The position numbers and the translations under genes were made by a program. From Marinilabiliaceae bacterium (GTDB lineage Bacteria > Bacteroidota > Bacteroidia > Bacteroidales > Marinilabiliaceae): a stretch of DNA of 64,000 nt. Under the pieces are notes generated by a model. It saw only the letters and a program-made list of their open reading frames with translations. It was not told the DNA's origin and ran no database searches. This document shows positions 52,999 through 64,000 of this stretch, one piece after another. The first letter of the stretch is position 1, and every line of letters begins with the position of its first letter. The stretch is from assembly GCA_016933045.1 (NCBI GenBank), contig JAFGBR010000035.1, forward strand, positions 1 through 64,000, read 5' to 3'.

Positions 52999-55425
52999 AT
53001 GCTAATGATAAAGATTAAGGGTTTAAATGTTTTTTTGGTATTTTTTGTTTTGGTAACTATTTATGCTTGCAAACAAGAACCTGTAAGAGAAAAGATAGAC
53101 TTTGATCAAAAATGGTTGTTTTCGTTGGGTGATGATTCATTAGCAATGAATTATAATTATGATGATTCTAATTGGAGAAAATTGAATCTGCCTCACGATT
53201 GGAGCATTGAAGGAGAGTTTTCGAATGATAATCCGTCAAAAACCGATGGTGGAGCACTGCCTACTGGTATAGGTTGGTATCGTAAGACTTTTGATGTCTG
53301 CAATGCAGATTTGTTGAAGCAAGTTTATATTGAGTTTGATGGAGTGTATCGAAATAGTGAAGTGTGGATTAATGGGCATTATTTAGGTAAAAGACCGTTT
53401 GGTTACATATCGTTCGAGTATAATCTGACCCCATATTTAAAAATTGGTAATAATGTCATTGCGGTAAAGGTTGACAATTCTTTACAGCCAAATTCGCGCT
53501 GGTATACCGGCTCTGGTATTTATCGTCATGTATGGTTGAAGAAAATGAATACAATTCATATAAAACATTGGGGAACATTTATTACAACATCAGTTCTGAG
53601 TGAGGAGATTGCAAAGGTGAAGTTAGATGTATCAATAAAAAATAGTGATAGTAAGAACAGTAAGCTACGGATTGTAACAGTCATTAAAAATAAGCAAGGT
53701 GAAGATGTTACCAAAGAAGAATCTGATGTTGTTGAAACGAATGATTCTAGTATAAAAATTTCTCAGTATTTCGATGTAGAAAAACCATTTTTGTGGTCAC
53801 CTGAAAATCCATATTTATACAGTGTAGTTACGAGCGTATACGATAAAGATAAATTAGTCGACACATACGAAACTCCTTTGGGTATAAGGTATTTTAAATT
53901 TGACGCAAAGAAAGGATTTTTATTAAACGGAAAGCCTGTGAAACTAAACGGAGTTTGTCTTCATCATGATTTAGGTGCTCTAGGAGCGGCTGTTAATACC
54001 GCTGCTATGAAATATCGCTTAAAAATACTGAAAGATATGGGATGTAATGCTATTCGTATGGCTCACAATCCGCCTGCTCCTGAACTACTTGATTTGTGTG
54101 ATCAAATGGGATTCATTGTTCAGGATGAAGCTTTCGATGTGTGGAAGAAGAAGAAAATGAAGTATGACTATAACATCGATTGGGATACAGAGCATGTGCG
54201 TGATTTGCAGGATATGGTTCTTCGCGACCGCAATCATCCTTCTGTTATGATGTGGAGCATTGGTAATGAGATAAGAGAGCAATTTGACAGTACAGGAATA
54301 TTTATTACAAAAAAGTTGGTGGCAATTGTTAAAGGTTTAGATACTACTCGTCCTGTTACTTCGGCATTGACAGAGAATAATCCAGCGAAGAACTTTATTA
54401 TTCAGTCTGATGCTTTGGATTTGATCGGCTTTAACTACAAGCAGGAGTTTTACGAGAAGTTTCAGGAAGTATATACGGGAAAAACTTTTCATGCATCAGA
54501 AACGATGTGCGCCGAAGCAACCCGGGGATTTTATCAAATGCCAAGTGACAGTATTATGCGTTGGCCAACTGCCTATAATGAACCTTTAATTGGAGCTAAT
54601 GATGAGTGTATGGTATCTGCTTACGATCATGTTTCTGCTTATTGGGGATCAACACATGAGGAGACATGGAAGCTGGTGAAGAAATTTGATTTTGTATCGG
54701 GTATGTTTGTATGGACTGGTTTCGATTATTTGGGTGAACCAACGCCTTATCCATGGCCTGCTCGTAGTTCTTATTTTGGAATTATCGATTTGGCTGGTTT
54801 TCCCAAAGACTCATATTATATGTATCAAAGTGAGTGGACTAATAAGCCTGTTCTTCATCTTTTTCCGCATTGGAACTGGAAAGAGGGACAGATTATTGAT
54901 GTTTGGGCTTATTATAATAATGCCGATGAGGTAGAATTATTTGTGAACGGAGAGTCTAAAGGTGTTAAAACTAAAAATGACAGCATCTTTCATGTGATGT
55001 GGCGTGTTATTTATCATCCAGGTTCTGTTAAGGCAGTATCACGAAAAGGTGGTAAGATTGTTTTAGTCAAAGAAATTTTCACTGCCGCTGATGCTTCTAA
55101 AATATCTTTATCATCCAATAAATTTGAAATGATGAAAGATGGAAAAGATATGGCATTTGTCACTGTTGATGTGATTGATGATAAAGGGAGTTTGGTTCCG
55201 AATGCTGATAATATGATTCATTTTGAAGTTATAGGTGGTGGTTTTATTGCCGGTGTTGATAATGGATATCAGGCAAGCATGGAACCTTTCAAAACTAATT
55301 ACAGAAAAGCATTTCATGGCAAATGCATGGTGATGATACAATCGAATGGAAAAGCAGAAGATATTGTTATGAAAGCAACATCGAATAGCCTTCAATCATC
55401 AGAAATAAAAATAAAGACTAAATAA
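52999..55425 (+). CDS. GH2 glycosidase lipoprotein, probable beta-galactosidase
   Basis: An 808-residue glycoside hydrolase family 2 enzyme. A lipoprotein signal with lipobox IYAC places Cys24 at the mature end, so it is likely anchored on the outer side of the inner membrane or the outer membrane. Order: jelly-roll sugar-binding domain (about 30-190, LPHDWSIEGEF), Ig-like domain (about 195-310), TIM barrel (about 315-600) with acid/base Glu424 in MWSIGNE and nucleophile Glu501 in HASETMC, then beta domains (about 615-808) like the DUF4982 type found in beta-galactosidases. A beta-galactosidase is the best guess; related subfamilies cut other beta-linked sugars. It is first of the plus-strand locus. 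Confidence 0.85.
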   Translation: MLMIKIKGLNVFLVFFVLVTIYACKQEPVREKIDFDQKWLFSLGDDSLAMNYNYDDSNWRKLNLPHDWSIEGEFSNDNPSKTDGGALPTGIGWYRKTFDVCNADLLKQVYIEFDGVYRNSEVWINGHYLGKRPFGYISFEYNLTPYLKIGNNVIAVKVDNSLQPNSRWYTGSGIYRHVWLKKMNTIHIKHWGTFITTSVLSEEIAKVKLDVSIKNSDSKNSKLRIVTVIKNKQGEDVTKEESDVVETNDSSIKISQYFDVEKPFLWSPENPYLYSVVTSVYDKDKLVDTYETPLGIRYFKFDAKKGFLLNGKPVKLNGVCLHHDLGALGAAVNTAAMKYRLKILKDMGCNAIRMAHNPPAPELLDLCDQMGFIVQDEAFDVWKKKKMKYDYNIDWDTEHVRDLQDMVLRDRNHPSVMMWSIGNEIREQFDSTGIFITKKLVAIVKGLDTTRPVTSALTENNPAKNFIIQSDALDLIGFNYKQEFYEKFQEVYTGKTFHASETMCAEATRGFYQMPSDSIMRWPTAYNEPLIGANDECMVSAYDHVSAYWGSTHEETWKLVKKFDFVSGMFVWTGFDYLGEPTPYPWPARSSYFGIIDLAGFPKDSYYMYQSEWTNKPVLHLFPHWNWKEGQIIDVWAYYNNADEVELFVNGESKGVKTKNDSIFHVMWRVIYHPGSVKAVSRKGGKIVLVKEIFTAADASKISLSSNKFEMMKDGKDMAFVTVDVIDDKGSLVPNADNMIHFEVIGGGFIAGVDNGYQASMEPFKTNYRKAFHGKCMVMIQSNGKAEDIVMKATSNSLQSSEIKIKTK

Positions 55426-55436
55426 AAAATCAAAAG

Positions 55437-55463
55437 CTGGCGCGAGTTGCAAACTTGCGCCAG
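55437..55463. repeat. GC-rich palindrome after the GH2 gene
   Basis: CTGGCGCGAGTT and AACTTGCGCCAG pair over 12 bases (one wobble) around a 3-base GCA loop. GC content is far above the surroundings. No T-run follows. It resembles a REP-like element more than a terminator. Confidence 0.55.
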
Positions 55464-55508
55464 GTAGAGGGAGAAAGTTTCATCTAATATCTATTATCTA
55501 ATTAATAT

Positions 55509-57761
55509 ATGATCTCAACCAATTTTCAGTTATTCGATTTTCTGGATTTTGATAAATCGTTGGATGGTTCAGAACGCTTGTGGCGTGCTTGTCGTCCTAA
55601 TTCTATTACCATTGAAGAAGGTGATGCAATTATTCAAATACCTTTTCAGAAGCAAATTTGTAGCAGTGATATAGTTCCCGATCGGGAAGAACCTGCTAAA
55701 GTTTTTGAAATGAGGATTCGGGCTTATGGCAGTAAAACATTGCGTGTCGTAATATCACCAAATAAGGCAGTTTTTGAAGATTCTCCAATGTTAGAGTTGA
55801 GAAGTGATTTGAAGCAATCAAAATTATCCGTTCAGAAAAATGAAAATGAATGGTTGGTGATTGATGAAAAAGGAGTGACTCGCGCGAAATTCAATTTTAC
55901 ACCAATTGAAATTGATCATTGGAGCGACCTTTTACCTGTACCGGAAGAAACTATCAATGTGACTTTTTATCCCGATGGAGATAAGGCTGTAAAGATTAGT
56001 GCTTACGATCAGTTCTTTCCAGCTCGGCATGATGCTTTTGCATTGGCAACAGTAGAAAAAGATGGTGGATTTAATAGAAGTACTATGTCGTTTCATTGTA
56101 ATCCTGATGAGGTATTTGTAGGAAGTGGAGAGCGATTCACTAAAATGGATTTATCGGGACAAACATTCTATTTGAAAAATCAGGATGGACAAGGAGTTAA
56201 CAACCGACGTACCTATAAAAATATACCGTTTTACATTTCGAGTGCTATGTATGGAGCTTTCATGCATACATCGGCTTATGGTAAAATGTCGTTTGCCGAT
56301 CATTCAAGCCGATCTGTTCAGTTGATGGTTGAGACTCCTGAATTGGATCTGTTCTTGTTTGGTGGCGATACGGTCGAAGAGATTTTATATGAATATCGTT
56401 CAATAACTGGATTTCCAACTATACCTCCATTGTGGAGTTATGGTGTTTGGATGAGCCGTATGACTTATTTTTCGGCAGATGAGGTGAATGAGATATGTGA
56501 CCGGATGCGGACTGAAGATTATCCATGTGATGTGATACATTTGGATACAGGTTGGTTCCGTACAGACTGGTTATGTGAATGGATGTTCAACCCTGAACGA
56601 TTTCCAGATCCTCCAAAATTTATTGCTGACCTGAAAGATAAAGGTTATCGTGTGAGTTTGTGGCAAATGCCATATATAGCTTCAAAAGCTGCTCAACACG
56701 ATGAAGCAAAAGAGAATAAATACATGGCTCCATTGCATGAGTCTCGTCAACAGGGAGGTTCAAACTTTAGTGCTCTTGACTATGCCGGAACCATCGACTT
56801 TACTTATTCAAAGGCTGTAGAGTGGTATAAGCAATTGCTAAAGAATTTGTTAAATATGGGTGTGGTTTGCATCAAAACCGATTTTGGTGAAGACATTCAC
56901 ATGGAAGCCGATTATCATTCGATGAAACCAGAATTGCTGAACAATCTGTATGCATTGTTGTATCAGAAAGCTGCCTATGAGGTTACTAAAGAGGTAACAG
57001 GTGAAGGTATTGTTTGGGCTCGTGCCGGATGGGCTGGATGTCAGCGTTATCCATTGCACTGGGGCGGTGACTCAGCTTGCTCGTGGGATGGCATGGCAGG
57101 ATCTCTTAAAGGTGGTTTACATATAGGACTTTCGGGATTTGCTTATTGGAGTCATGATGTGCCGGGATTCCATGGAGTGCCAAACTTTATGAATTCAGTC
57201 ATTCCTGATGATTTGTATGTTCGCTGGACTCAGTTCGGGGTGTTTAGTTCGCATATTCGCTATCACGGTACATCAAAGCGTGAGCCTTACGAATACCCAA
57301 ATATTTCAGATGTAGTTCGCAAATGGTGGAAGCTTCGGTATTTAATCATTCCTTATATTTTACAACAAAGTAAAAAAGCATCTCAATCGGGTTATCCATT
57401 GTTGAGAGCGCTGGTATTCCATCATCCCAAAGACAAGATGTGCTGGCATATCAGCGATCAATACTATTTTGGCGATGATTTCATGGTGGCGCCTGTTATT
57501 AATAGCGAGAATAAAAGGGATGTCTATTTGCCTGAAGGATCATGGATCAATCTGTTCGATGGTAGTGAAGCCGAAGGCAGTAAATGGCTGTACGATTACG
57601 AGACTGCAATAGATGAGATGCCTGTGTGGGTGAAAAAGGATGCAATTATTCCTATTTATCCTGATCATGTGAATTGTACTAATGACATGGATATGAATAA
57701 AGTAGTGAATTTGAAAATTGATTGTGGTTTTAAGTCTATATGGGAATATTTGAACCACTAA
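55509..57761 (+). CDS. GH31 alpha-glycosidase, YicI-like (probable alpha-xylosidase), cytoplasmic
   Basis: A 750-residue family 31 glycosidase. It lacks a signal peptide (MISTNFQLFDFLDFD), so it should act in the cytoplasm. The N-terminal beta domain carries SGERFTKMDLSGQ, as in YicI-type enzymes; the catalytic barrel has the nucleophile Asp458 in IKTDFGEDIH and acid/base Asp521 in HWGGDSACSWDGM. KTDFGE matches alpha-xylosidase YicI rather than alpha-glucosidases (WxDMNE). The end DVYLPEGSWINLFDG is the family's proximal C-terminal domain. Substrate is likely an alpha-xyloside, but other sugars are possible. It lies 83 bases after the GH2 gene; a GC-rich palindrome is between. Confidence 0.88.
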   Translation: MISTNFQLFDFLDFDKSLDGSERLWRACRPNSITIEEGDAIIQIPFQKQICSSDIVPDREEPAKVFEMRIRAYGSKTLRVVISPNKAVFEDSPMLELRSDLKQSKLSVQKNENEWLVIDEKGVTRAKFNFTPIEIDHWSDLLPVPEETINVTFYPDGDKAVKISAYDQFFPARHDAFALATVEKDGGFNRSTMSFHCNPDEVFVGSGERFTKMDLSGQTFYLKNQDGQGVNNRRTYKNIPFYISSAMYGAFMHTSAYGKMSFADHSSRSVQLMVETPELDLFLFGGDTVEEILYEYRSITGFPTIPPLWSYGVWMSRMTYFSADEVNEICDRMRTEDYPCDVIHLDTGWFRTDWLCEWMFNPERFPDPPKFIADLKDKGYRVSLWQMPYIASKAAQHDEAKENKYMAPLHESRQQGGSNFSALDYAGTIDFTYSKAVEWYKQLLKNLLNMGVVCIKTDFGEDIHMEADYHSMKPELLNNLYALLYQKAAYEVTKEVTGEGIVWARAGWAGCQRYPLHWGGDSACSWDGMAGSLKGGLHIGLSGFAYWSHDVPGFHGVPNFMNSVIPDDLYVRWTQFGVFSSHIRYHGTSKREPYEYPNISDVVRKWWKLRYLIIPYILQQSKKASQSGYPLLRALVFHHPKDKMCWHISDQYYFGDDFMVAPVINSENKRDVYLPEGSWINLFDGSEAEGSKWLYDYETAIDEMPVWVKKDAIIPIYPDHVNCTNDMDMNKVVNLKIDCGFKSIWEYLNH

Positions 57762-57795
57762 GGCAAAAAATAATGAATAGAATAAAATAAAAAAT

Positions 57796-57870
57796 ACACA
57801 CCCCTAACCCCTCTAAAGAGGGGTTAGGTAAAATGTTAAACTCCCCTCTTGAGAGGGGCCGGGGGTGTGT
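57796..57870. repeat. REP-like element folding as outer stem with two hairpins
   Basis: Outer arms ACACACCCC (57796-57804) and GGGGTGTGT (57862-57870) enclose a 12-base perfect hairpin (57803-57828, loop AA, core CCCCTCT/AGAGGGG) and a second hairpin CCCCTCT-TG-AGAGGGG (57843-57858). The outer arm overlaps the first hairpin by two bases. The same CCCCTCT word in both hairpins suggests an internal duplication. It sits in the GH31-to-UroD spacer. It resembles repeated palindromes I recall between genes of many Bacteroidota. Confidence 0.75.
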
Positions 57871-57907
57871 TCTAATTACTAAATTATAGCTACTCAATAC
57901 TATTAAT

Positions 57908-58975
57908 ATGAAAACCTGGAAAGATAATTTCGACGAATCGAAAAAAAGATATATCAACTGGTGGAACCAAAAAGGAATGATCATCAGTATGTGGGAGCAT
58001 CTCGAAAAGGAAGGAGCGCCTTATGAGCAGATTGCAACACCTGCAAAAGCAAAAGATATGCATCAGTTTTGGTTTGATCCCCAATGGCGGGCTCAAAATT
58101 TACATCATCAATTGAGTAAGAGTTCTTTTAAAGCAGATATCTTACCAGTTGCAAATACTCATCTTGGACCGGGTTCTCTTTCTGCTGTGTTAGGTGCTGA
58201 ATTGGATGGTGGAGAAGATACTATTTGGATCAAGCATTGTGATGATTTAGGAGATGAGATCATCTTTGATGAAAACAATAAATGGTGGAAACTACATCTG
58301 GATTTATTAAAGGCTTGTCGAAAAAATGCAGATGGCCGTTATCTGGTAGGTTGCCCTGACCTGATTGAAGGATTAGATACGCTTGCAGGTTTGAAAGGTC
58401 CCGAAGCGATTTTAATGGATATGATGATGCGTCCCGAAGTGGTTGAAGAACAACTTCAAAAAGTTAACGACATTTATTTTAAAGTGTTTGATCGAATCTA
58501 TGATATTATTAATGTTGATGGTGAAATGGCATTCTGTTATTTCTCTATTTGGGGACCGGGCAAAGTGTCGAAGTTGCAGTCCGATATTTCCATCATGTTT
58601 TCAGAGGAGGATTTTAGACGTTTTGCTCAGCCCTATTTAAGAGAGCAATGTCAGAAAATTGATTACACACTTTATCATCTCGATGGGGTTGATGCTATAA
58701 GGCATCTGGATGCTATTTTGGAAATTAAAGAACTGAATGCCATTCAGTGGACTCCGGGTGTTGGTGAACCTCAAGGTGGAGATCCCAGATGGTACGATTT
58801 GTACAATAAGATATTAGATAATGGAAAATCAATTATGGCCAATTGGGTTACATTGGATGAATTGGAGCCACTACTTGACAATGTTGGGACAGATGGATTA
58901 CATATTAATATAGATTTTAAATCGGAAAAAGATATTGACACAGCAATGAAAATTGCTCAAAAATATGGGTGGTAA
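57908..58975 (+). CDS. UroD/MtaA-superfamily protein of a sugar locus, reaction unknown
   Basis: A 355-residue TIM-barrel protein of the uroporphyrinogen-decarboxylase/methyltransferase superfamily. The C-terminal part YHLDGVDAIRHLDAILEIKELNAIQWTPG is the most typical segment. The N-terminal RYINWWNQKGMIISMWEHLEKEGAP is not the classical UroD LMRQAGRY active-site loop, so true heme synthesis is unlikely. No corrinoid protein or Cys-His zinc triad is evident. It lies between GH31 and the Gfo/Idh/MocA gene, so it probably acts on a sugar-derived intermediate; methyl transfer or decarboxylation are only analogies. Spaced by REP-like elements on both sides, so transcription is continuous only if these do not terminate. 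Confidence 0.72.
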   Translation: MKTWKDNFDESKKRYINWWNQKGMIISMWEHLEKEGAPYEQIATPAKAKDMHQFWFDPQWRAQNLHHQLSKSSFKADILPVANTHLGPGSLSAVLGAELDGGEDTIWIKHCDDLGDEIIFDENNKWWKLHLDLLKACRKNADGRYLVGCPDLIEGLDTLAGLKGPEAILMDMMMRPEVVEEQLQKVNDIYFKVFDRIYDIINVDGEMAFCYFSIWGPGKVSKLQSDISIMFSEEDFRRFAQPYLREQCQKIDYTLYHLDGVDAIRHLDAILEIKELNAIQWTPGVGEPQGGDPRWYDLYNKILDNGKSIMANWVTLDELEPLLDNVGTDGLHINIDFKSEKDIDTAMKIAQKYGW

Positions 58976-59029
58976 GGAATTAGTTGAACTGTTGATATGT
59001 TGAATTGTTTATAAGCAAACTCTTCAATT

Positions 59030-59056
59030 CCCCTATCGAGAGGGGGTAGGGGTGTT
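59030..59056. repeat. Partial copy of the REP-like element
   Basis: CCCCT-ATCGAG-AGGGG followed by GTAGGGGTGTT shares CCCCT, AGAGGGG and GGGGTGT with the element at 57.8 kb but keeps one hairpin only. It lies before the Gfo/Idh/MocA gene. Confidence 0.5.
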
Positions 59057-59080
59057 AAACAATAAAATAATCAATAAAGT

Positions 59081-60127
59081 ATGTTAAAACTAGGCATATT
59101 AGGATTAGGAGAGGGGCGCAGTACAATGTCGGCAGCACTAAAAAGTGATAAGCTCGAATTGAAAATGGCGTGCGATATGAATGAGGCATTGTGTAAGCAA
59201 CGAGCAAAGGAGTTCGATTTTCATCATTTCACAACCAGTTATCAGGAGATGTTGGATGATTCTGGTATTGATATCATTGGTATTTACACGCCCGATCATT
59301 TGCATGCCCAACATATCAAACTTGCTTTTGAATATGGAAAACATGTGGTTTGTACCAAGCCTTTGATTGATGATTTGTCGGTAGCTAATGAGTTACTCGA
59401 TTTAAGTAATAAAACAGGAAAGAAGCTTTTTGTTGGTCAGAGCTCAAGGTTTTTTGAACCAATGAAAAGGCAGCGAAGTGATTTTGAAAAAGGTTTGATT
59501 GGAGATTTAGTGACTGTCGAAGCTTATTATCATGCCGATCACCGTTGGTTTTTAGGTAAAGGATGGTCGTTGCAAGATTCGTTCAAATGGTTGTATGGAG
59601 GATTAAGTCACCCTGTTGATTTAGTTCGCTGGTATTTGCCCGATTTGGAAGAGGTGATGGGATATGGAATGCTCAGTTCGAATGGGAAAAAAGGTGGATT
59701 GAAAAACGAAGATACCATGCATTTCATTTTTAAAGCGAAAGATGGAAGAATAGCCTGGGTGAGTGGCGCATATTCTGGCCCTGTTCAGCCACAAACAAGA
59801 GACTCTGAGATGAGTTGTGTTTTGCGAGGAACAGAAGGTTGCAGTCAGGGTGATTATATGGATTTACGATATGCCATCACAACAAATACAGGAGAGGAGC
59901 AAATAATCACTTTCGATCATAAGTTGAAACACTATTTTCGTTTCGAAGGCAAATCGCATCACGCAGGAGAGTATCAGAATTATCTTGAGTATTTTGTTGA
60001 TTGTATTGAAAATGGCAAAACAGCTTACCCCGACTTGAAAGAAGGAATCAATACAGTAGTGGTTATGCAGGCAATGGATCGATCGTTACAAACTGGGAAA
60101 CCCGAAAAAATAGAATTTATTACTTAG
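59081..60127 (+). CDS. Gfo/Idh/MocA-family oxidoreductase
   Basis: A 348-residue NAD(P)-dependent sugar or inositol dehydrogenase type protein. LGILGLGEGRS is the Rossmann dinucleotide loop, IGIYTPDHLHAQHIKLAFEYGKHVVCTKPL holds the conserved KP catalytic motif, and FKWLYGGLSHPVDLVRWYLP contains a catalytic-like His. No signal peptide (no Tat), so cytoplasmic. Some relatives oxidise sugars at C3 in glycoside-cleaving pathways, but this member's substrate is unknown. It ends 18 bases before the symporter gene, a clear operon. Confidence 0.85.
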   Translation: MLKLGILGLGEGRSTMSAALKSDKLELKMACDMNEALCKQRAKEFDFHHFTTSYQEMLDDSGIDIIGIYTPDHLHAQHIKLAFEYGKHVVCTKPLIDDLSVANELLDLSNKTGKKLFVGQSSRFFEPMKRQRSDFEKGLIGDLVTVEAYYHADHRWFLGKGWSLQDSFKWLYGGLSHPVDLVRWYLPDLEEVMGYGMLSSNGKKGGLKNEDTMHFIFKAKDGRIAWVSGAYSGPVQPQTRDSEMSCVLRGTEGCSQGDYMDLRYAITTNTGEEQIITFDHKLKHYFRFEGKSHHAGEYQNYLEYFVDCIENGKTAYPDLKEGINTVVVMQAMDRSLQTGKPEKIEFIT

Positions 60128-60145
60128 TATAACTCAAACCAAATC

Positions 60146-64000
<3,855 letters not shown>

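Noticed and set aside
55509-57761. GH31 as sulfoquinovosidase in a sulfoglycolytic cluster with split transketolase
   Set aside because: The sulfonate-binding residues typical of YihQ were not seen and no sulfosugar isomerase or exporter is present; the YicI-like KTDFGE motif favours alpha-xylosidase.
57736-57984. Minus-strand open frame with HPRPLSRGE and NPSLEGLG
   Set aside because: It is the translation of the REP-like palindrome overlapping the ends of two real plus-strand genes, a well-known artefact of such repeats.
57908-58975. True uroporphyrinogen decarboxylase (hemE)
   Set aside because: The classical N-terminal arginine-rich loop is absent and the context is a sugar locus, not heme synthesis.

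Overview
The window looks like a chromosomal segment of a low-GC member of the Bacteroidota, probably a marine or anaerobic Marinilabiliales/Bacteroidales-type organism. This rests on gliding/type IX secretion genes (gldF, gldG), a cell-surface protein with SprB-type repeats and a type IX sorting tail, families largely restricted to this phylum (BT_3928-type, DUF1599), a beta-propeller sensor kinase, and promoters of the phylum type (TTTG, 19-21 bases, TAnnTTTG). It is mostly ordinary core genome up to about 49.7 kb, followed by an accessory carbohydrate locus running off the right edge. No rRNA, CRISPR array, phage or transposase gene was seen.

Layout. 1-4 kb: a partial menA (menaquinone) and a large type IX-secreted repeat protein. 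4-16 kb: a macro-domain gene and pheT on the minus strand; then surE, a small membrane protein, lpxB, gldF, gldG, dnaN and mnmA on the plus strand. 15-23 kb: a SixA-like phosphatase, phosphodiesterase and PLD-family nuclease, the first cold-shock gene with a long leader, a glycosyltransferase, the DUF1599/DoxX-like/tpiA operon, an acetate channel and prmA. 23-30 kb: a 1491-residue exported protein of unknown function, then a queC-queE-queF operon behind a strong preQ1-I riboswitch candidate. 30-41 kb: a beta-propeller sensor kinase, two more cold-shock-domain genes around a nitronate monooxygenase-like gene, a DUF6320/acyltransferase pair, a NYN-OST-HTH protein, tRNA-Pro(CGG) and a second sensor kinase. 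41-49.7 kb: aroC, a SlyD-like isomerase, an SDR, a thioesterase, a LysE-type exporter and a PiT phosphate transporter with its porin behind a Pho-box-like repeat, YdcF and nitroreductase.

49.7-64 kb: a 2-hydroxyacid dehydrogenase and a two-subunit transketolase, translationally overlapped on the minus strand, diverge from a plus-strand set: lipoprotein GH2, a GH31 without signal peptide, a UroD/MtaA-like protein, a Gfo/Idh/MocA oxidoreductase, an SSS sodium symporter and a second GH2 cut by the window edge. The set looks like import and intracellular handling of a glycoside. Its spacers contain GC-rich palindromes, including a REP-like element able to fold into an outer stem holding two hairpins, and the divergent promoter holds a LacI-like operator candidate. 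No SusC/SusD pair and no dedicated regulator lie in view.

Most promising points: the preQ1-I aptamer on queCEF, the 7-4-7 direct repeat ahead of the PiT/porin operon, the sugar locus with its UroD-like member, the REP-like element, and the long leaders of the two stand-alone cold-shock genes. All are read by eye; none was computed or searched.
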